From Thraustochytrium sp. TN22 (Eukaryota > Sar > Bigyra > Thraustochytrida > Thraustochytriidae), in NCBI GenBank assembly GCA_013306675.1, contig JABLUY010000121.1, positions 1-64,000 on the forward strand: 64,000 nt of DNA. The letters run 5' to 3'. The notes beneath the pieces are model-generated. The model saw only the letters and a list, made by a program, of their open reading frames with translations, searched no databases and was not told the origin of the DNA. This document shows, piece after piece, positions 50,397 to 59,873 of this stretch; position 1 is the stretch's first letter; the number at the start of each line of letters is the position of its first letter. Made by a program: the position numbers and the translations under genes.

Positions 50397-53300
50397 ATGC
50401 GGGTCACGCTGGATGAGAGCAGCTGGCTGTCGCATGCGGGCGCGGACTGGATCGGGCAGGCCGTACAGGTTCCGGTCGCGCAGTCTGCACAGCCATGGGC
50501 ACAAAAAATCTGTTTCCGGCCGCAGCGCGCAGCTCAAACCGCATCTCGGCATTCCCCTGGGAGCAATCACCACGAGAGCGGCGCAGTCCTTCCCTCGACC
50601 GGGTCCTCCGGACTTCTCCTGCCACGAACCGGGTCCTCCGGCCTTCTCCTGCCACGAACCGGGTCCTCGACTCGATCAGGCATTGCTCGGGCCTCGAGAA
50701 GAAGAAGCTCCGGCGCGTTCTCGATCCAGAAAGTTTCCGCGGCGATCAGTCTACAGCGCTGGTGGCAGGAACGCGCGCGGCGGCTTGCGACAAGGCGAAG
50801 TCTCGACCTCGTGGCGAGAATCCAAGACGAGCTGCAGGCGATGGAGCCTGGCGGCACGCAACTGAACGAGCTGCACTCCCACCTGCAGCGCCTCATCCCG
50901 ACAGACGTCTCTCGCGCGGTGCATTTGTCATGTACCAGTGTGCAGGTAGGCGCGTACACACGGCGTAGGGGCGCCGCAATCGTGATGTCCTTGCGAGGGT
51001 TTTCGGCGCTCCTAGACAGCATTGCCGCCCAAGACGCCCAGGGCCTGCCCGTGAGATCGCGCTCGGCATCAACCAGCGGCGCGCACAGCACTCCATCGCG
51101 AACATCCGACTTTCAGTCTAGTTTGGCAATGCAGGTTGCTGAACGCTTCTGGGACGCTGTGCTCGCTTGCGTCGAGCGCTATGACTGCGATCTTTTCGAT
51201 GTTCGAGGCGATGAAGTCTTCCTCACGACGACTGCTCCAGAACTCGCAGTTCAGCGCGCAGGCACTGTGGCGACCCGTGTGCACGACCCAAATTTCGAAG
51301 ATTGTGAGCGCCGCGCGATTCGGCTGGTGATCGACCTCACCCGTCTCATCAGGACTTTCGAAGCGGGGGAGGGGATCAACTTCCAAGCTCATGTGCAGCC
51401 CGCCTTTGGGGCTTCCTACGGTAGCCTTGACGTTCTCATCGTCGGGGGCCGTCTTGCACGGAGTTTCCCTGTTACAGTCGGAGGCGCCTGGCAGACGGCC
51501 CAAGCACATCTCGCTCTCGCTCGCGCAGAAGACCTCATTCTCGACGCCTCCTTCACCGCAGCCAGGCTCTTTCGGTCCCTCAATGATGATTATGCACGGG
51601 TGCAGTTGGGACGGCGTGAAGCAGAAGAGTTGTGGCGGATGACGGAGCCTCCGCAGGCAGCGACCACGCTCTCCGGCTTGCGAGCTCCAAAGACCGGCGG
51701 CCTGTACGGGAGTGCATCGAGCAGCCAAGGAGGCCTGCAACTGGGGTCGGGCCATGGCAGCAGCATCCTGCAATGGACGCACAGCGGCAGTAATAGCAGA
51801 AGCCAGCTCCATCGCCCAGGAGATAGTGGCCGCCAGTCGAGTAGGCAGAACCTATTCAAGGCAGACAAGGATCTCGACGCAGCGCCTGTGCGCGCGCCTT
51901 CACTCGGTGCCAAGGAATTTCAGGCCTGCCCAAAAGAGACCGCTGCCATGAGTCGCTTTGTGTCGGCTCGAACCATGGAAGACTTGGTGCATGGGTCGGT
52001 GCCCTTCCAAATGCGCAGGCGGCCAGGAAGCGTCCTACACGTGCACGTGAAGTGCCACGATGGCCCTGACGCGGCCCAAATCCTCCTGCAACGTTCCATA
52101 TATCATTTGGAGACCGCCATCTTTGCGCACAACGGTGAGCTCGCTCGCGCGTACATGGATGAGCCCGACAGCTTCCACCTTGACATCCTCATGGGAATGA
52201 CAACATCTGGACCTGAGCGTGATGCCATCGCACTGATTCAGCGAGCCAGCGAGTACTTTCGGATCAGTGGAAGCCGCGCGACGCTCGGGCTGGCAACCGG
52301 GATCTGTACCATCGGGACGGTCGGCTCCGAGGCTCGGCGTGTCCCGGTGGTTCTAGGCACCGTCGCGCAGCTCGCCAGGGACCTCGCGGGAAAAGCCATG
52401 AGAGCGGCGCAAGAGTCTCGCCAGTGGCCGCTCGCGCTCGTTGATATTCAGACCTTCTTAGGTCTTCCCTTGTCGACTTCGCTCTCGTTCGTGGTCGGCG
52501 AAGTCTCCATCGATGGCTATGACAGCAATATGCAGGTCTTCATCCCACTTATCGACACAGTGACCGGGGACATTGAGGAGGCAAAGGTGCTCTTGGCCCT
52601 TTCTGTGGCTGGCGATGCGCAGCGCGTCACTGTGATGGATGCGGTTGAAGAAGTTAAGCTGCACCAAATGATGAAGCGGCAGCAGGACGACCCGCTGGCC
52701 GAGCTGCGGCGCCTCGGCCGCACGCTCGGGCGCAAACACACGGAGAACCTTTTGCACTGCTTCCGGGTGGTCACTGTCATGAGCACGATTAACGTAGAGA
52801 TCGACAGTGACATTTTCGTCAAGGCCGTGGGCGACCGGATGGATGCGGAGGCTGCCTCCGGGGCGCTAGAGGTCATGACGAGGTCCTTGCAACTTCTCCG
52901 ACCGCTCGGCAAGGACAATTATGTCGTGAACGACCAGGAGGGCATCTTCGCGCCCGTCTACGCAAATCTTCTTTCGAGCTTTCGCGCAAATCTGCATCGG
53001 CGGCTCGCGGCCATCTACGAGGAGCGCCTTCTCACCGGCAATCTGTCAGCATGGTCCTTGGAGGCTGCCCACCTCGCCATTGGGAGTCACTTAAGCGCTG
53101 CCGGACCTGGATTTGGGCTAGCCGCCGCAACGCACATCAACCAGGCCCTGCCGGGCTTGGTGCCGAGGAACCCTGTCGTGGCGTCTGGGCTTGCGCATAA
53201 AGCAAGCACTATCACGCGTGCATGGGCGACCGCACAGAAGAGTGCCGGTGAGTGCATTGCAGCTGAGGCCGCCTTGCTCACGTGCTTTATTGCGCAACGC

Positions 53301-53951
53301 GACAACATGCCTCGGCTTGCGGCCGCTGCCGCCGTCGTCTGCTTGCGCAGCTTCTCCACCCTGTCTCCGCTGCTCGAGCCTCCCTGCGGCCTCTGTCCCG
53401 GCACCTGTGAGCTTCCACAGACTCTACGCCCGACTGATCCGCCTCCCTGCAGCTGCTTTGCTATGCGTCGCGAGCTGCTCGCGCGTCTCTTTGTCTATCA
53501 GGCAGACGACGCTGTCTCCCGGGCAAACTTCCGCTGCATCGAAGTCGCGCAGAAAGGGGCAACATTGTTCGCGCACGCGGTGCAGGTATCGCCCGACCGA
53601 GCAATCCTCTCAAATCGCCTCGCCAACGCCCGAGGTGGACATGGGTGTGAGCTGCTGCCCATTGCGGCTGAGAATCTCGAAGAGTTTGGCGCTGACTCGT
53701 CCTATACTACTGTTCCGGAGAACTTCTTGCTGATTCTGCGCAACCGCCGCACAGCCAAGCTCGTTCTCAGCTCCATCGTACAGCTTGCTCAGCTCGGTGA
53801 GCTTCTCCTGGAGCAAGGACTAGACGCAAACTACTCTCTCGAGGAGTCATGCGCTGCTTCCACATTGCCGGACGCCTCGGCCCACCGTGCGGTGCCTTTG
53901 CCCTCCTCATCGCTCGAGCCAACTCGCAGCCGAGTCTGCTCTTTGCAATAA
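50397..53951 (+). CDS. Soluble adenylyl cyclase (ADCY10)-like pseudo-cyclase, copy 1
   Basis: An 1,184-residue protein. A predicted IQ-like calmodulin-binding segment is at about 113-130 (SAAISLQRWWQERARRL). Two class III cyclase homology domains follow: C1 at about 190-385 and C2 at about 545-690 (GLATGICTIGTVGSEARRVP). This pairing matches soluble adenylyl cyclase. In C1 the first metal-binding Asp, normally D in VDISGF, is Ser198 (VMSLRGF); the second survives as Asp272 (VRGDEVF). Catalysis is therefore unlikely. The rest is an alpha-helical region of about 480 residues resembling the ADCY10 tail, but no P-loop is seen. A Ser/Gly-rich linker separates C1 and C2. An 11-residue repeat (TGSSGLLLPR) is at about 68-90. 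The chain ends RVCSLQ, a CaaX-like box. A paralogue follows in tandem. Confidence 0.7.
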   Translation: MRVTLDESSWLSHAGADWIGQAVQVPVAQSAQPWAQKICFRPQRAAQTASRHSPGSNHHESGAVLPSTGSSGLLLPRTGSSGLLLPRTGSSTRSGIARASRRRSSGAFSIQKVSAAISLQRWWQERARRLATRRSLDLVARIQDELQAMEPGGTQLNELHSHLQRLIPTDVSRAVHLSCTSVQVGAYTRRRGAAIVMSLRGFSALLDSIAAQDAQGLPVRSRSASTSGAHSTPSRTSDFQSSLAMQVAERFWDAVLACVERYDCDLFDVRGDEVFLTTTAPELAVQRAGTVATRVHDPNFEDCERRAIRLVIDLTRLIRTFEAGEGINFQAHVQPAFGASYGSLDVLIVGGRLARSFPVTVGGAWQTAQAHLALARAEDLILDASFTAARLFRSLNDDYARVQLGRREAEELWRMTEPPQAATTLSGLRAPKTGGLYGSASSSQGGLQLGSGHGSSILQWTHSGSNSRSQLHRPGDSGRQSSRQNLFKADKDLDAAPVRAPSLGAKEFQACPKETAAMSRFVSARTMEDLVHGSVPFQMRRRPGSVLHVHVKCHDGPDAAQILLQRSIYHLETAIFAHNGELARAYMDEPDSFHLDILMGMTTSGPERDAIALIQRASEYFRISGSRATLGLATGICTIGTVGSEARRVPVVLGTVAQLARDLAGKAMRAAQESRQWPLALVDIQTFLGLPLSTSLSFVVGEVSIDGYDSNMQVFIPLIDTVTGDIEEAKVLLALSVAGDAQRVTVMDAVEEVKLHQMMKRQQDDPLAELRRLGRTLGRKHTENLLHCFRVVTVMSTINVEIDSDIFVKAVGDRMDAEAASGALEVMTRSLQLLRPLGKDNYVVNDQEGIFAPVYANLLSSFRANLHRRLAAIYEERLLTGNLSAWSLEAAHLAIGSHLSAAGPGFGLAAATHINQALPGLVPRNPVVASGLAHKASTITRAWATAQKSAGECIAAEAALLTCFIAQRDNMPRLAAAAAVVCLRSFSTLSPLLEPPCGLCPGTCELPQTLRPTDPPPCSCFAMRRELLARLFVYQADDAVSRANFRCIEVAQKGATLFAHAVQVSPDRAILSNRLANARGGHGCELLPIAAENLEEFGADSSYTTVPENFLLILRNRRTAKLVLSSIVQLAQLGELLLEQGLDANYSLEESCAASTLPDASAHRAVPLPSSSLEPTRSRVCSLQ

Positions 53952-54900
53952 ACATCTTTCCCGGTTTGCTGCCCGACACCGCGTTTCCTTGCCAGAAGAC
54001 TACAGAGTCGCTGCATCCATGCATCCAACGCAAGGAGACCTCTGAGTCAGCTAGCTAGAGCTAACTTACGAGCAGCTAGCTAGCTAGCTAGAGCTAACTT
54101 ACGACCAGCTAGCTAGCTAGAGCTAGAGCTAACTTACGTCCAGCTAGCTAGCTAGCTAAGTTACGCCGGGGCGTTTTGTTGTCCCAGGCAAAGGTGAACA
54201 TCACGGACGCAACCGCAACGGCTAGGCCCTACCTCGCATGCTCACTCAGATTTATCCCTACCAGTACTACACTACCAGGGGGTACCAAGGGCCGCTGGGT
54301 TCAGATCGCGTCAAGTGTTCGAGTTGTTTCACAGACTCCACCCCACCTGCGACCAATGTAACGGGCCTCCCGTGAACGAGCAGCTGGCAGTACACTGTCG
54401 AGGCGAAGGATCTGTCGGCCCCGCAGCCGCCCGCAGGCCCATAAGGGCCCTTGTCTGCCCAAATCCGCAAGGATTTCCGGGAAAACCGCAACAAGTGACG
54501 ACTCCCAGCGGCCAAGGTTCTGCGAAGTTCCGCATTCATGTCATGTAATGCCAGGCAGGCCAGGCTGGCACAGCAGGCCGGACTTGCGGCCGGCCAGCCT
54601 TGACGGCTCGAGGGAGTGGCAACTGGCAAGATAACGAGCTCCCTCTGCACCTTGATTTGACCACCCCAAGCAGCTGGAGCTGCAGGAACCCTGCGGATCG
54701 CGGCAAATCCTTGATCAAAGGACGGTGCGCCTCATGCTGTGAGCTAGCCTATTGAACGCGTCGGTGCCATTTCAAGTGCAGCAGTGAGTGGTTGAAGCGT
54801 TGCTTCAAAAGAAGGCGGACTCTTCGGTCGTCGGCACGGTTCCAGCGGCCATCTGCCTCTGACAACTTGAATGACGCCAATCGCGGATTTGGTGGTTCGC
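53952..54900. other. Intergenic region between the two cyclase-like genes (first part)
   Basis: At about 54049-54165 are three copies of a unit built on CTAGAGCTAACTTACG plus AGCTAGCTAGCTAG. The end of the run (CTAAGTTACG) is an inverted partner of TAACTTACG, so it could form a hairpin. From there to 54900 nothing is recognised. Confidence 0.6.
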
Positions 54901-55350
54901 GATGTCGCATCGAGTTGACCCTTGCTCGGGCGCAATCATTTCGCGGACTCTGGCGCGGAGGTCTCTCTGCCCAGAGAGGAGGCCGGGCAGCGGAGGAGGC
55001 GGGGTAGACGTAAGAGTGAACTGCCCATCCGCGGATTTGGCGGTCTCTAAGCGCTCTGCTATGCGATGTCGCATCGAGCTGGCGCTGCTCGGGCGGTTTC
55101 CCAGAGCGGATTTACGAGCGCTGGTGCAGAGGTCTCCCTGCCCAGAGAGGAGGCCGGGCAGCGGAGGAGGCGGGGTATACGTAAGAGTGAACTGCCCATC
55201 CGCGGATTTGGCGGTCTCTAAGCGCTCTGCTATGCGATGTCGCATCGAGCTGGCGCTGCTCGCGCGGTTTCCCAGGGCGGATTGGCGAGCGATGGTGCGG
55301 AGGTCACTCTGCCCAGACAGCGGATGAGGTGGGGTAAAGGTGTCAGTGAA
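54901..55350. repeat. Tandem repeat, units of 164, 171 and about 115 bp
   Basis: Units begin GATGTCGCATCGAG at 54901, 55065 and 55236. The first two contain CCCAGAGAGGAGGCCGGGCA and GTAAGAGTGAACTGCCCATC; the third is cut short. The array ends about 100 bp before the start codon of the second cyclase-like gene. It is likely to lie in that gene's promoter or leader. Confidence 0.93.
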
Positions 55351-55448
55351 GGTGGCTGGCAGTCCGGCCAGGGCTGGCAAAACACGAATAGGCAGGCAGC
55401 GAGCAGAATGGGCGGGGCCTGCTGGTAGCTCAATCGAAGCTCCTGGGG

Positions 55449-58400
55449 ATGCCGCGTCGTGGCTCGTACGATGAAGCAAGCTTGCTGTCGCGGTCTGGTT
55501 TGGAGTGGCGAGGCCCCGCTAGACCGATTCCACTCGTGCACCAGGAGCGGCCGTGGGCGCTCAAGGTGACCTTTGCGTCAGACAAAAACCTGTCCAAGCG
55601 CTTCTCGCCGGGGCCGGGCAGACAGCGCGGGAGCGGCAAGGAGGCTCCGCCGCTCGATTCCTCAGCGTTGCCGACCCGTGAGCGGCGGCGAAGCAGAGGG
55701 GCGCTCCCGCTTGGCACCAAGGTCCTCGGCGTGCGCAAGTCTGCCAGAGTTGCAGCCTGTGTCAGCCTTCAACGATGGTGGCTACAGTGCGCGCGGCGAC
55801 TCGCGCTGCTGCAACACCGGGAGATGGTGGAGCGCGTCATGCACAAGCTCGAGGCGCTTTCGAACGACGAATCTGAGCAGGCCATGCTCGAAGAACTGAG
55901 CCGCCAACTACACCGACTTGTCCCGCTCAGTGTGGCCCACTTCGCGAGCTCTCCCAGCTCCACCGTGCCGCGGGCTTTCTCAGAAATCCAAGTCGAGGGC
56001 GCGGCCATCGTTTTGTCGCTCAAGGGTCTCGCGGGGCTTATGGACGGCATCAACGCAAAAGACACGCATGCGGTACGAAGGGCGCACGATTCAGGCGCCA
56101 GCTCACCGCGACGTCATTCCTCGCCTGATGCCACTCCGCCGGCCTCGCTCGCTTCAGCATCCTCCGTCGCTGGGCTGTTTTTCACTTTCATGATGATGTA
56201 CATCGAGCGCTACGGGGCCGAGCTCGTGGAGATTGTAGGGCACAACGTACTCATCATGGTTCCGCTGCCCACTTCCGATGCCGGCACAAAGGCGCGCCGA
56301 GCGCTTGCTTTGCCACGAACACGAGAGGCGTGCCGTGCAGACTGTGAGCGGCGTGCGGTGCGTCTGATGTTGGACTTAGCGCGAGCTATGCAAGCCTTCG
56401 AGACTGGTGGAGGCGTAGACTTTCGGTCGCACGTACAGCCCACATTTGGAGCTGCGTATGGCGACCTCAAGTTTGGCGCTGTCAGTGGCCGTGCCACAAG
56501 ACGCTTCCTGATGCCGATCGGTCGCGCGTGGTCCCTCGCAAGCGAGCATCTGGAGCTTGCGCGAACGGGCCACTTGATTCTGGACATCGCTTTCGCCGCA
56601 GTCAAACCGTTCCTCGCGAGGTCTACGAGCTACGCGAGAATCCTGCTGGGTTCGAACGGGGCAGCGGAGCTTTGGAGTCTCACGGAACCGCCTCAGCGCA
56701 TGGCGGAGCGCCCGCTCGGAGAGCAAATCAACGCGACTCTCGAAGTCAGCGGCTTGAACATGCACGACGCGAGCGACGCATCGATGCAAGACACTGCTTC
56801 GTCCAGTTGCAATGAGTCCCACCCTTTGGGTGTCAAGGCCGCATTGTCGGAGCACGTCGCCACTTCCCTGCCGACCATCCATTATTCAAGATCGCGCGCT
56901 CGCCCTGAGCAGCTGTCGATCTCCGATGGACGCGCTTCTGGCAGACCGTCACCCTGCGCGGCCAGCGTTTCGGTCTTGTCACACTTTGTATCAGCACGCG
57001 TTCTGGATGGCATCCTGCTGGGCTCGTTCGAGTCGCATGTTCGGAGGCAGGTGGTGACGATTCTTCATGTATACAGCATCGGCGACGATGGCGCATCTGG
57101 GGCTGCTCTTCTGCAACGCATCATGGCAGCTCTCGAAGAGCTCATCTTTGGGCACTTTGGAGATCTGTTGGGCGCCTACATGGACGTGCGCGGAGGCTGT
57201 CACCTCAACGTCCACGTCATGGCAACCGCATCGAACCCGGAGCGCGAGGCCCTGGCCCTGGCGCTCAGCGCCAGCGAGAGGCTTCATCGAGCTGAAATTC
57301 GCGCAACGTTTGGAATCGCAACTGGCTCATGCAGAATTGGCTTCGTGGGCTCTGAGCAGCGGCAGGTTCACGTCATTCTCGGTTCAGTCCAGCACCTGGC
57401 TAGGGATCTCGCGAAGAAGGCCATGACCACAGCTGCCGAGACGAATTGTTGGCCGCTCATCCTCGTGGACAATTCCACCTTCCTTGGCCTCCCTCTCACA
57501 TGCCCTCTTCAGTTCGTGGTCGGCAAAATCTTCGTTGAGGGCTACGACGCAAGCATGCAGGGCTTCCTCCCAGTCAGCGAGTTGATTGGCGACCTGAGCA
57601 AGTTCAAAGCAAAGGGAGTTCTTTTGGGTCTTTCTGTGATGGGCGACGCGCAAACCGTCATGGTGCAGGACGCTTTGGACGATGTCAGCTTCCAGCAGGT
57701 GCTCCGGCAGCAGCACTGCGATCGTCTCCCCGAGCTCATGCGTCTCAGTAACAAGATGGGCCGCAAGCGTGCAGAGGCCTTTCGACACTGTTTGCAGGTG
57801 GTCGCCGTCATGGGCGTGGTGGACATGGAGATCGAAGCAAAGATTTTCTTGAGCACGGTTACTGAGCGTGTAGACGCCACAACTGCTTTGGACGCACTGG
57901 CGGTCCTGGCAGGGTCAATCCAGCTGCTGCGCAAATTGAGCGACCATACCTTCTTCATCAACGACATGGGGGGTTCTATTGCGCCACTTTACGAGGACCT
58001 TTTGCCAAGCTTTCGCACGAGGATGCACAAGCGGCTAGCAGCCATCTATGAGAGTCGCCTTCGCGAGAGCGGCCTCTCTCCATGGTCGCGGGAGTCCGCG
58101 CATATTGCGATCGGGAAACATCTGAGCGCCGCAGGCCACGAACTCGGCCTGGCGGCTGCGACCCACCTCAACCAAGCAGTCGCAAGCCTCTACAGCAGAA
58201 ACCCGCCCGTCGCCGCTGAGCTCGCGCGCAAGGCCACAATCAGCACGCGAGAGTGGGCCACCGTCCAGGTATGTCAAGGAGAGCGCGCGGCGGCCGAGGG
58301 TGCCATGCTGAGTGTTTCTATCGCGCGCGAGGCTGGGATGGCTGAGCTTGCGGACGCGGCAAGCGTTATTTGCCTGCGCAGCTACGCTGCTCTGGCGCCG

Positions 58401-58937
58401 CTGCTCGAGCCTACCTGCGGTCGGCAGGGAGACGCCTGCGAGTTGCCCCTCTTTTTGCCGAGCAAGGCAGCCGTCTGCAGCTGCTTTGCTCTGCGGCGCA
58501 ACATGCGCGTGCACCTGTTGATCTGCGAATCGCTCGATGCCGTGTCGTGGACGCACTTCCGCTGCCTCCAGCTCGTCAACGAAGGAACCTCGGTCATCGC
58601 GCGCGCGGTTCCGGCCTTGCCGGAGCGCAGCGTCCTCTCCAAGAGATTATCCATGCTTCAGCCCGGTCCGGAGTGCGTGTTGCAACCTCTCACGCAAGAG
58701 GACGTCGCAGAGGTCGTCCCCGGTGGTTTGAACATGGAGAACTACCTCTTGATCGTGCGCCATCGGCGGGTGACGCAGCTCATTCTTGGAGCCATCTCGC
58801 AGCTTGCACGCCACGGCGAGCACGATAAGACAGCGACTGAAAATGTCTTAGGCGGGCATGCATTACAGGCCGCGTTGTCCGCGATGGCCGGCTCGCAAGA
58901 GCTCTCGCACCGAAGTCGAATGTGTTCATTACAGTGA
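55449..58937 (+). CDS. Soluble adenylyl cyclase (ADCY10)-like pseudo-cyclase, copy 2
   Basis: An 1,162-residue paralogue of the upstream gene, colinear along its whole length. IQ-like segment at about 103-118 (ACVSLQRWWLQCARRL); C1 at about 184-375; C2 at about 535-670 (FGIATGSCRIGFVGSEQRQV). Here both C1 metal positions are gone: Ser190 (VLSLKGL) and His265 (VGHNVLI). The helical C-terminal region keeps blocks shared with copy 1, e.g. ESAHIAIGKHLSAAGHELGL and AVCSCFALRRNM. The end, HRSRMCSLQ, has the same four last residues as copy 1 although every codon of CSLQ differs. The N-terminus (EWRGPARPIPLVHQERPW) also has a counterpart in copy 1. No nearby active cyclase gene is seen. The ATG is at 55449. 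Confidence 0.7.
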   Translation: MPRRGSYDEASLLSRSGLEWRGPARPIPLVHQERPWALKVTFASDKNLSKRFSPGPGRQRGSGKEAPPLDSSALPTRERRRSRGALPLGTKVLGVRKSARVAACVSLQRWWLQCARRLALLQHREMVERVMHKLEALSNDESEQAMLEELSRQLHRLVPLSVAHFASSPSSTVPRAFSEIQVEGAAIVLSLKGLAGLMDGINAKDTHAVRRAHDSGASSPRRHSSPDATPPASLASASSVAGLFFTFMMMYIERYGAELVEIVGHNVLIMVPLPTSDAGTKARRALALPRTREACRADCERRAVRLMLDLARAMQAFETGGGVDFRSHVQPTFGAAYGDLKFGAVSGRATRRFLMPIGRAWSLASEHLELARTGHLILDIAFAAVKPFLARSTSYARILLGSNGAAELWSLTEPPQRMAERPLGEQINATLEVSGLNMHDASDASMQDTASSSCNESHPLGVKAALSEHVATSLPTIHYSRSRARPEQLSISDGRASGRPSPCAASVSVLSHFVSARVLDGILLGSFESHVRRQVVTILHVYSIGDDGASGAALLQRIMAALEELIFGHFGDLLGAYMDVRGGCHLNVHVMATASNPEREALALALSASERLHRAEIRATFGIATGSCRIGFVGSEQRQVHVILGSVQHLARDLAKKAMTTAAETNCWPLILVDNSTFLGLPLTCPLQFVVGKIFVEGYDASMQGFLPVSELIGDLSKFKAKGVLLGLSVMGDAQTVMVQDALDDVSFQQVLRQQHCDRLPELMRLSNKMGRKRAEAFRHCLQVVAVMGVVDMEIEAKIFLSTVTERVDATTALDALAVLAGSIQLLRKLSDHTFFINDMGGSIAPLYEDLLPSFRTRMHKRLAAIYESRLRESGLSPWSRESAHIAIGKHLSAAGHELGLAAATHLNQAVASLYSRNPPVAAELARKATISTREWATVQVCQGERAAAEGAMLSVSIAREAGMAELADAASVICLRSYAALAPLLEPTCGRQGDACELPLFLPSKAAVCSCFALRRNMRVHLLICESLDAVSWTHFRCLQLVNEGTSVIARAVPALPERSVLSKRLSMLQPGPECVLQPLTQEDVAEVVPGGLNMENYLLIVRHRRVTQLILGAISQLARHGEHDKTATENVLGGHALQAALSAMAGSQELSHRSRMCSLQ

Positions 58938-59042
58938 AAACTGAGAGAGGATTCGACTCTCCGCCCCAGCTCTCTTTCCTAGCTTGTCAGAGGCTGCAAT
59001 GCCATCGTTGGATGCAGCGTCGTCGTTTCGCTGCCGAGAGCG

Positions 59043-59549
59043 TCAGGGGTTTTCTGCGGTCGTTGCAGCGGGCGCAGTCGTCGGCTTGGCGGCCCACTTG
59101 GCGAGATCCTTAGAGACCTGCTCGACGAGCTTGTCTTTGAGCACGATCTCGCGACGCAGCATCGCAACGTCCTCTGCGACCTGCCGCTTGGTCGTGGCCG
59201 ACTCGACCGCGTCGAAGTCCATCTCCAGGTACTTGAGCTCGACGAGCATGGTGTTGAGCGCCTCGCGTTGCTGCAGGTAGAGCTCCTGCCGCGCCGAAGT
59301 CGCCGCCGCGCTGCTGGCCTCTGGGCCCGGCTGCGGCGCCCGCGCCCCCGCGGGCGGCTGCGGCGCCGAGGCCGGCGCGGCCGCCGAGGCCGCCGTCGCC
59401 GCCTGCGCGGCCGCGGCCGCCGAGGCCGCCGCGCTCAGGCCGCCTTCCGCGCGCGCCGCATCCACCTCCAGCTTCGACAGGTCCAGCGTCAGCCGCAGCG
59501 CGCGCCGGAACGCCGCGTCCGCCTTCTCCAGCGCCTCGGCCGCCGCCAT
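59043..59549 (-). CDS. Mediator subunit 28-like small coiled-coil protein
   Basis: A 168-residue protein. Residues 1-40 are helical (ALEKADAAFRRALRLTLDLS), then an Ala/Pro-rich linker, then a coiled coil from about 92 to 155: ELYLQQREALNTMLVELKYL and VAEDVAMLRREIVLKDKLVE. The last part resembles the MED28 signature (EDVSELRNELQRKDALVQKH), so a Mediator head-type subunit is a fair guess, but the match is short and coiled coils align easily. Tail is Ala/Thr-rich. Confidence 0.4.
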   Translation of the reverse strand: MAAAEALEKADAAFRRALRLTLDLSKLEVDAARAEGGLSAAASAAAAAQAATAASAAAPASAPQPPAGARAPQPGPEASSAAATSARQELYLQQREALNTMLVELKYLEMDFDAVESATTKRQVAEDVAMLRREIVLKDKLVEQVSKDLAKWAAKPTTAPAATTAENP

Positions 59550-59624
59550 GCTCGCGCCGCGCCGCGCCGCGCCGCGCTGTTGACTCAGGTTTGCATCAAT
59601 GGATGGATGCTCGCGCCAGGTATG

Positions 59625-59770
59625 AGGACGAGGACGAGGACGAGGACGAGGACTAGGAAAAGGACGAGGACGAGTAAAAGGACGAGTAAAAGGACGAGTA
59701 AAAGGACGAGTAAAAGGACGAGTAAAAGAAGGACGAGAGAAAGGACGAGGACGAGAAAAAGGAGAAAATG
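59625..59770. repeat. GGACGA / AAAAGGACGAGT tandem repeats
   Basis: A run of GAGGAC units passes into four or five copies of a 12-bp AAAAGGACGAGT unit. It lies between two minus-strand genes, 3' of the coiled-coil gene below and upstream of the MED28-like gene. Confidence 0.88.
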
Positions 59771-59873
59771 AGGATAAAGCGCGGACGAAGAGTCTGCCTT
59801 AGCTTGTGGTGGTAGCTTGCAGGGGGCAGGAAGACATTGCGCTCGCAAGGATGCACAACTTGAATTTCATCCA

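Noticed and set aside
50397-58937. Calling the two tandem genes active adenylyl or guanylyl cyclases
   Set aside because: The required metal-binding Asp residues in C1 are substituted in both copies.
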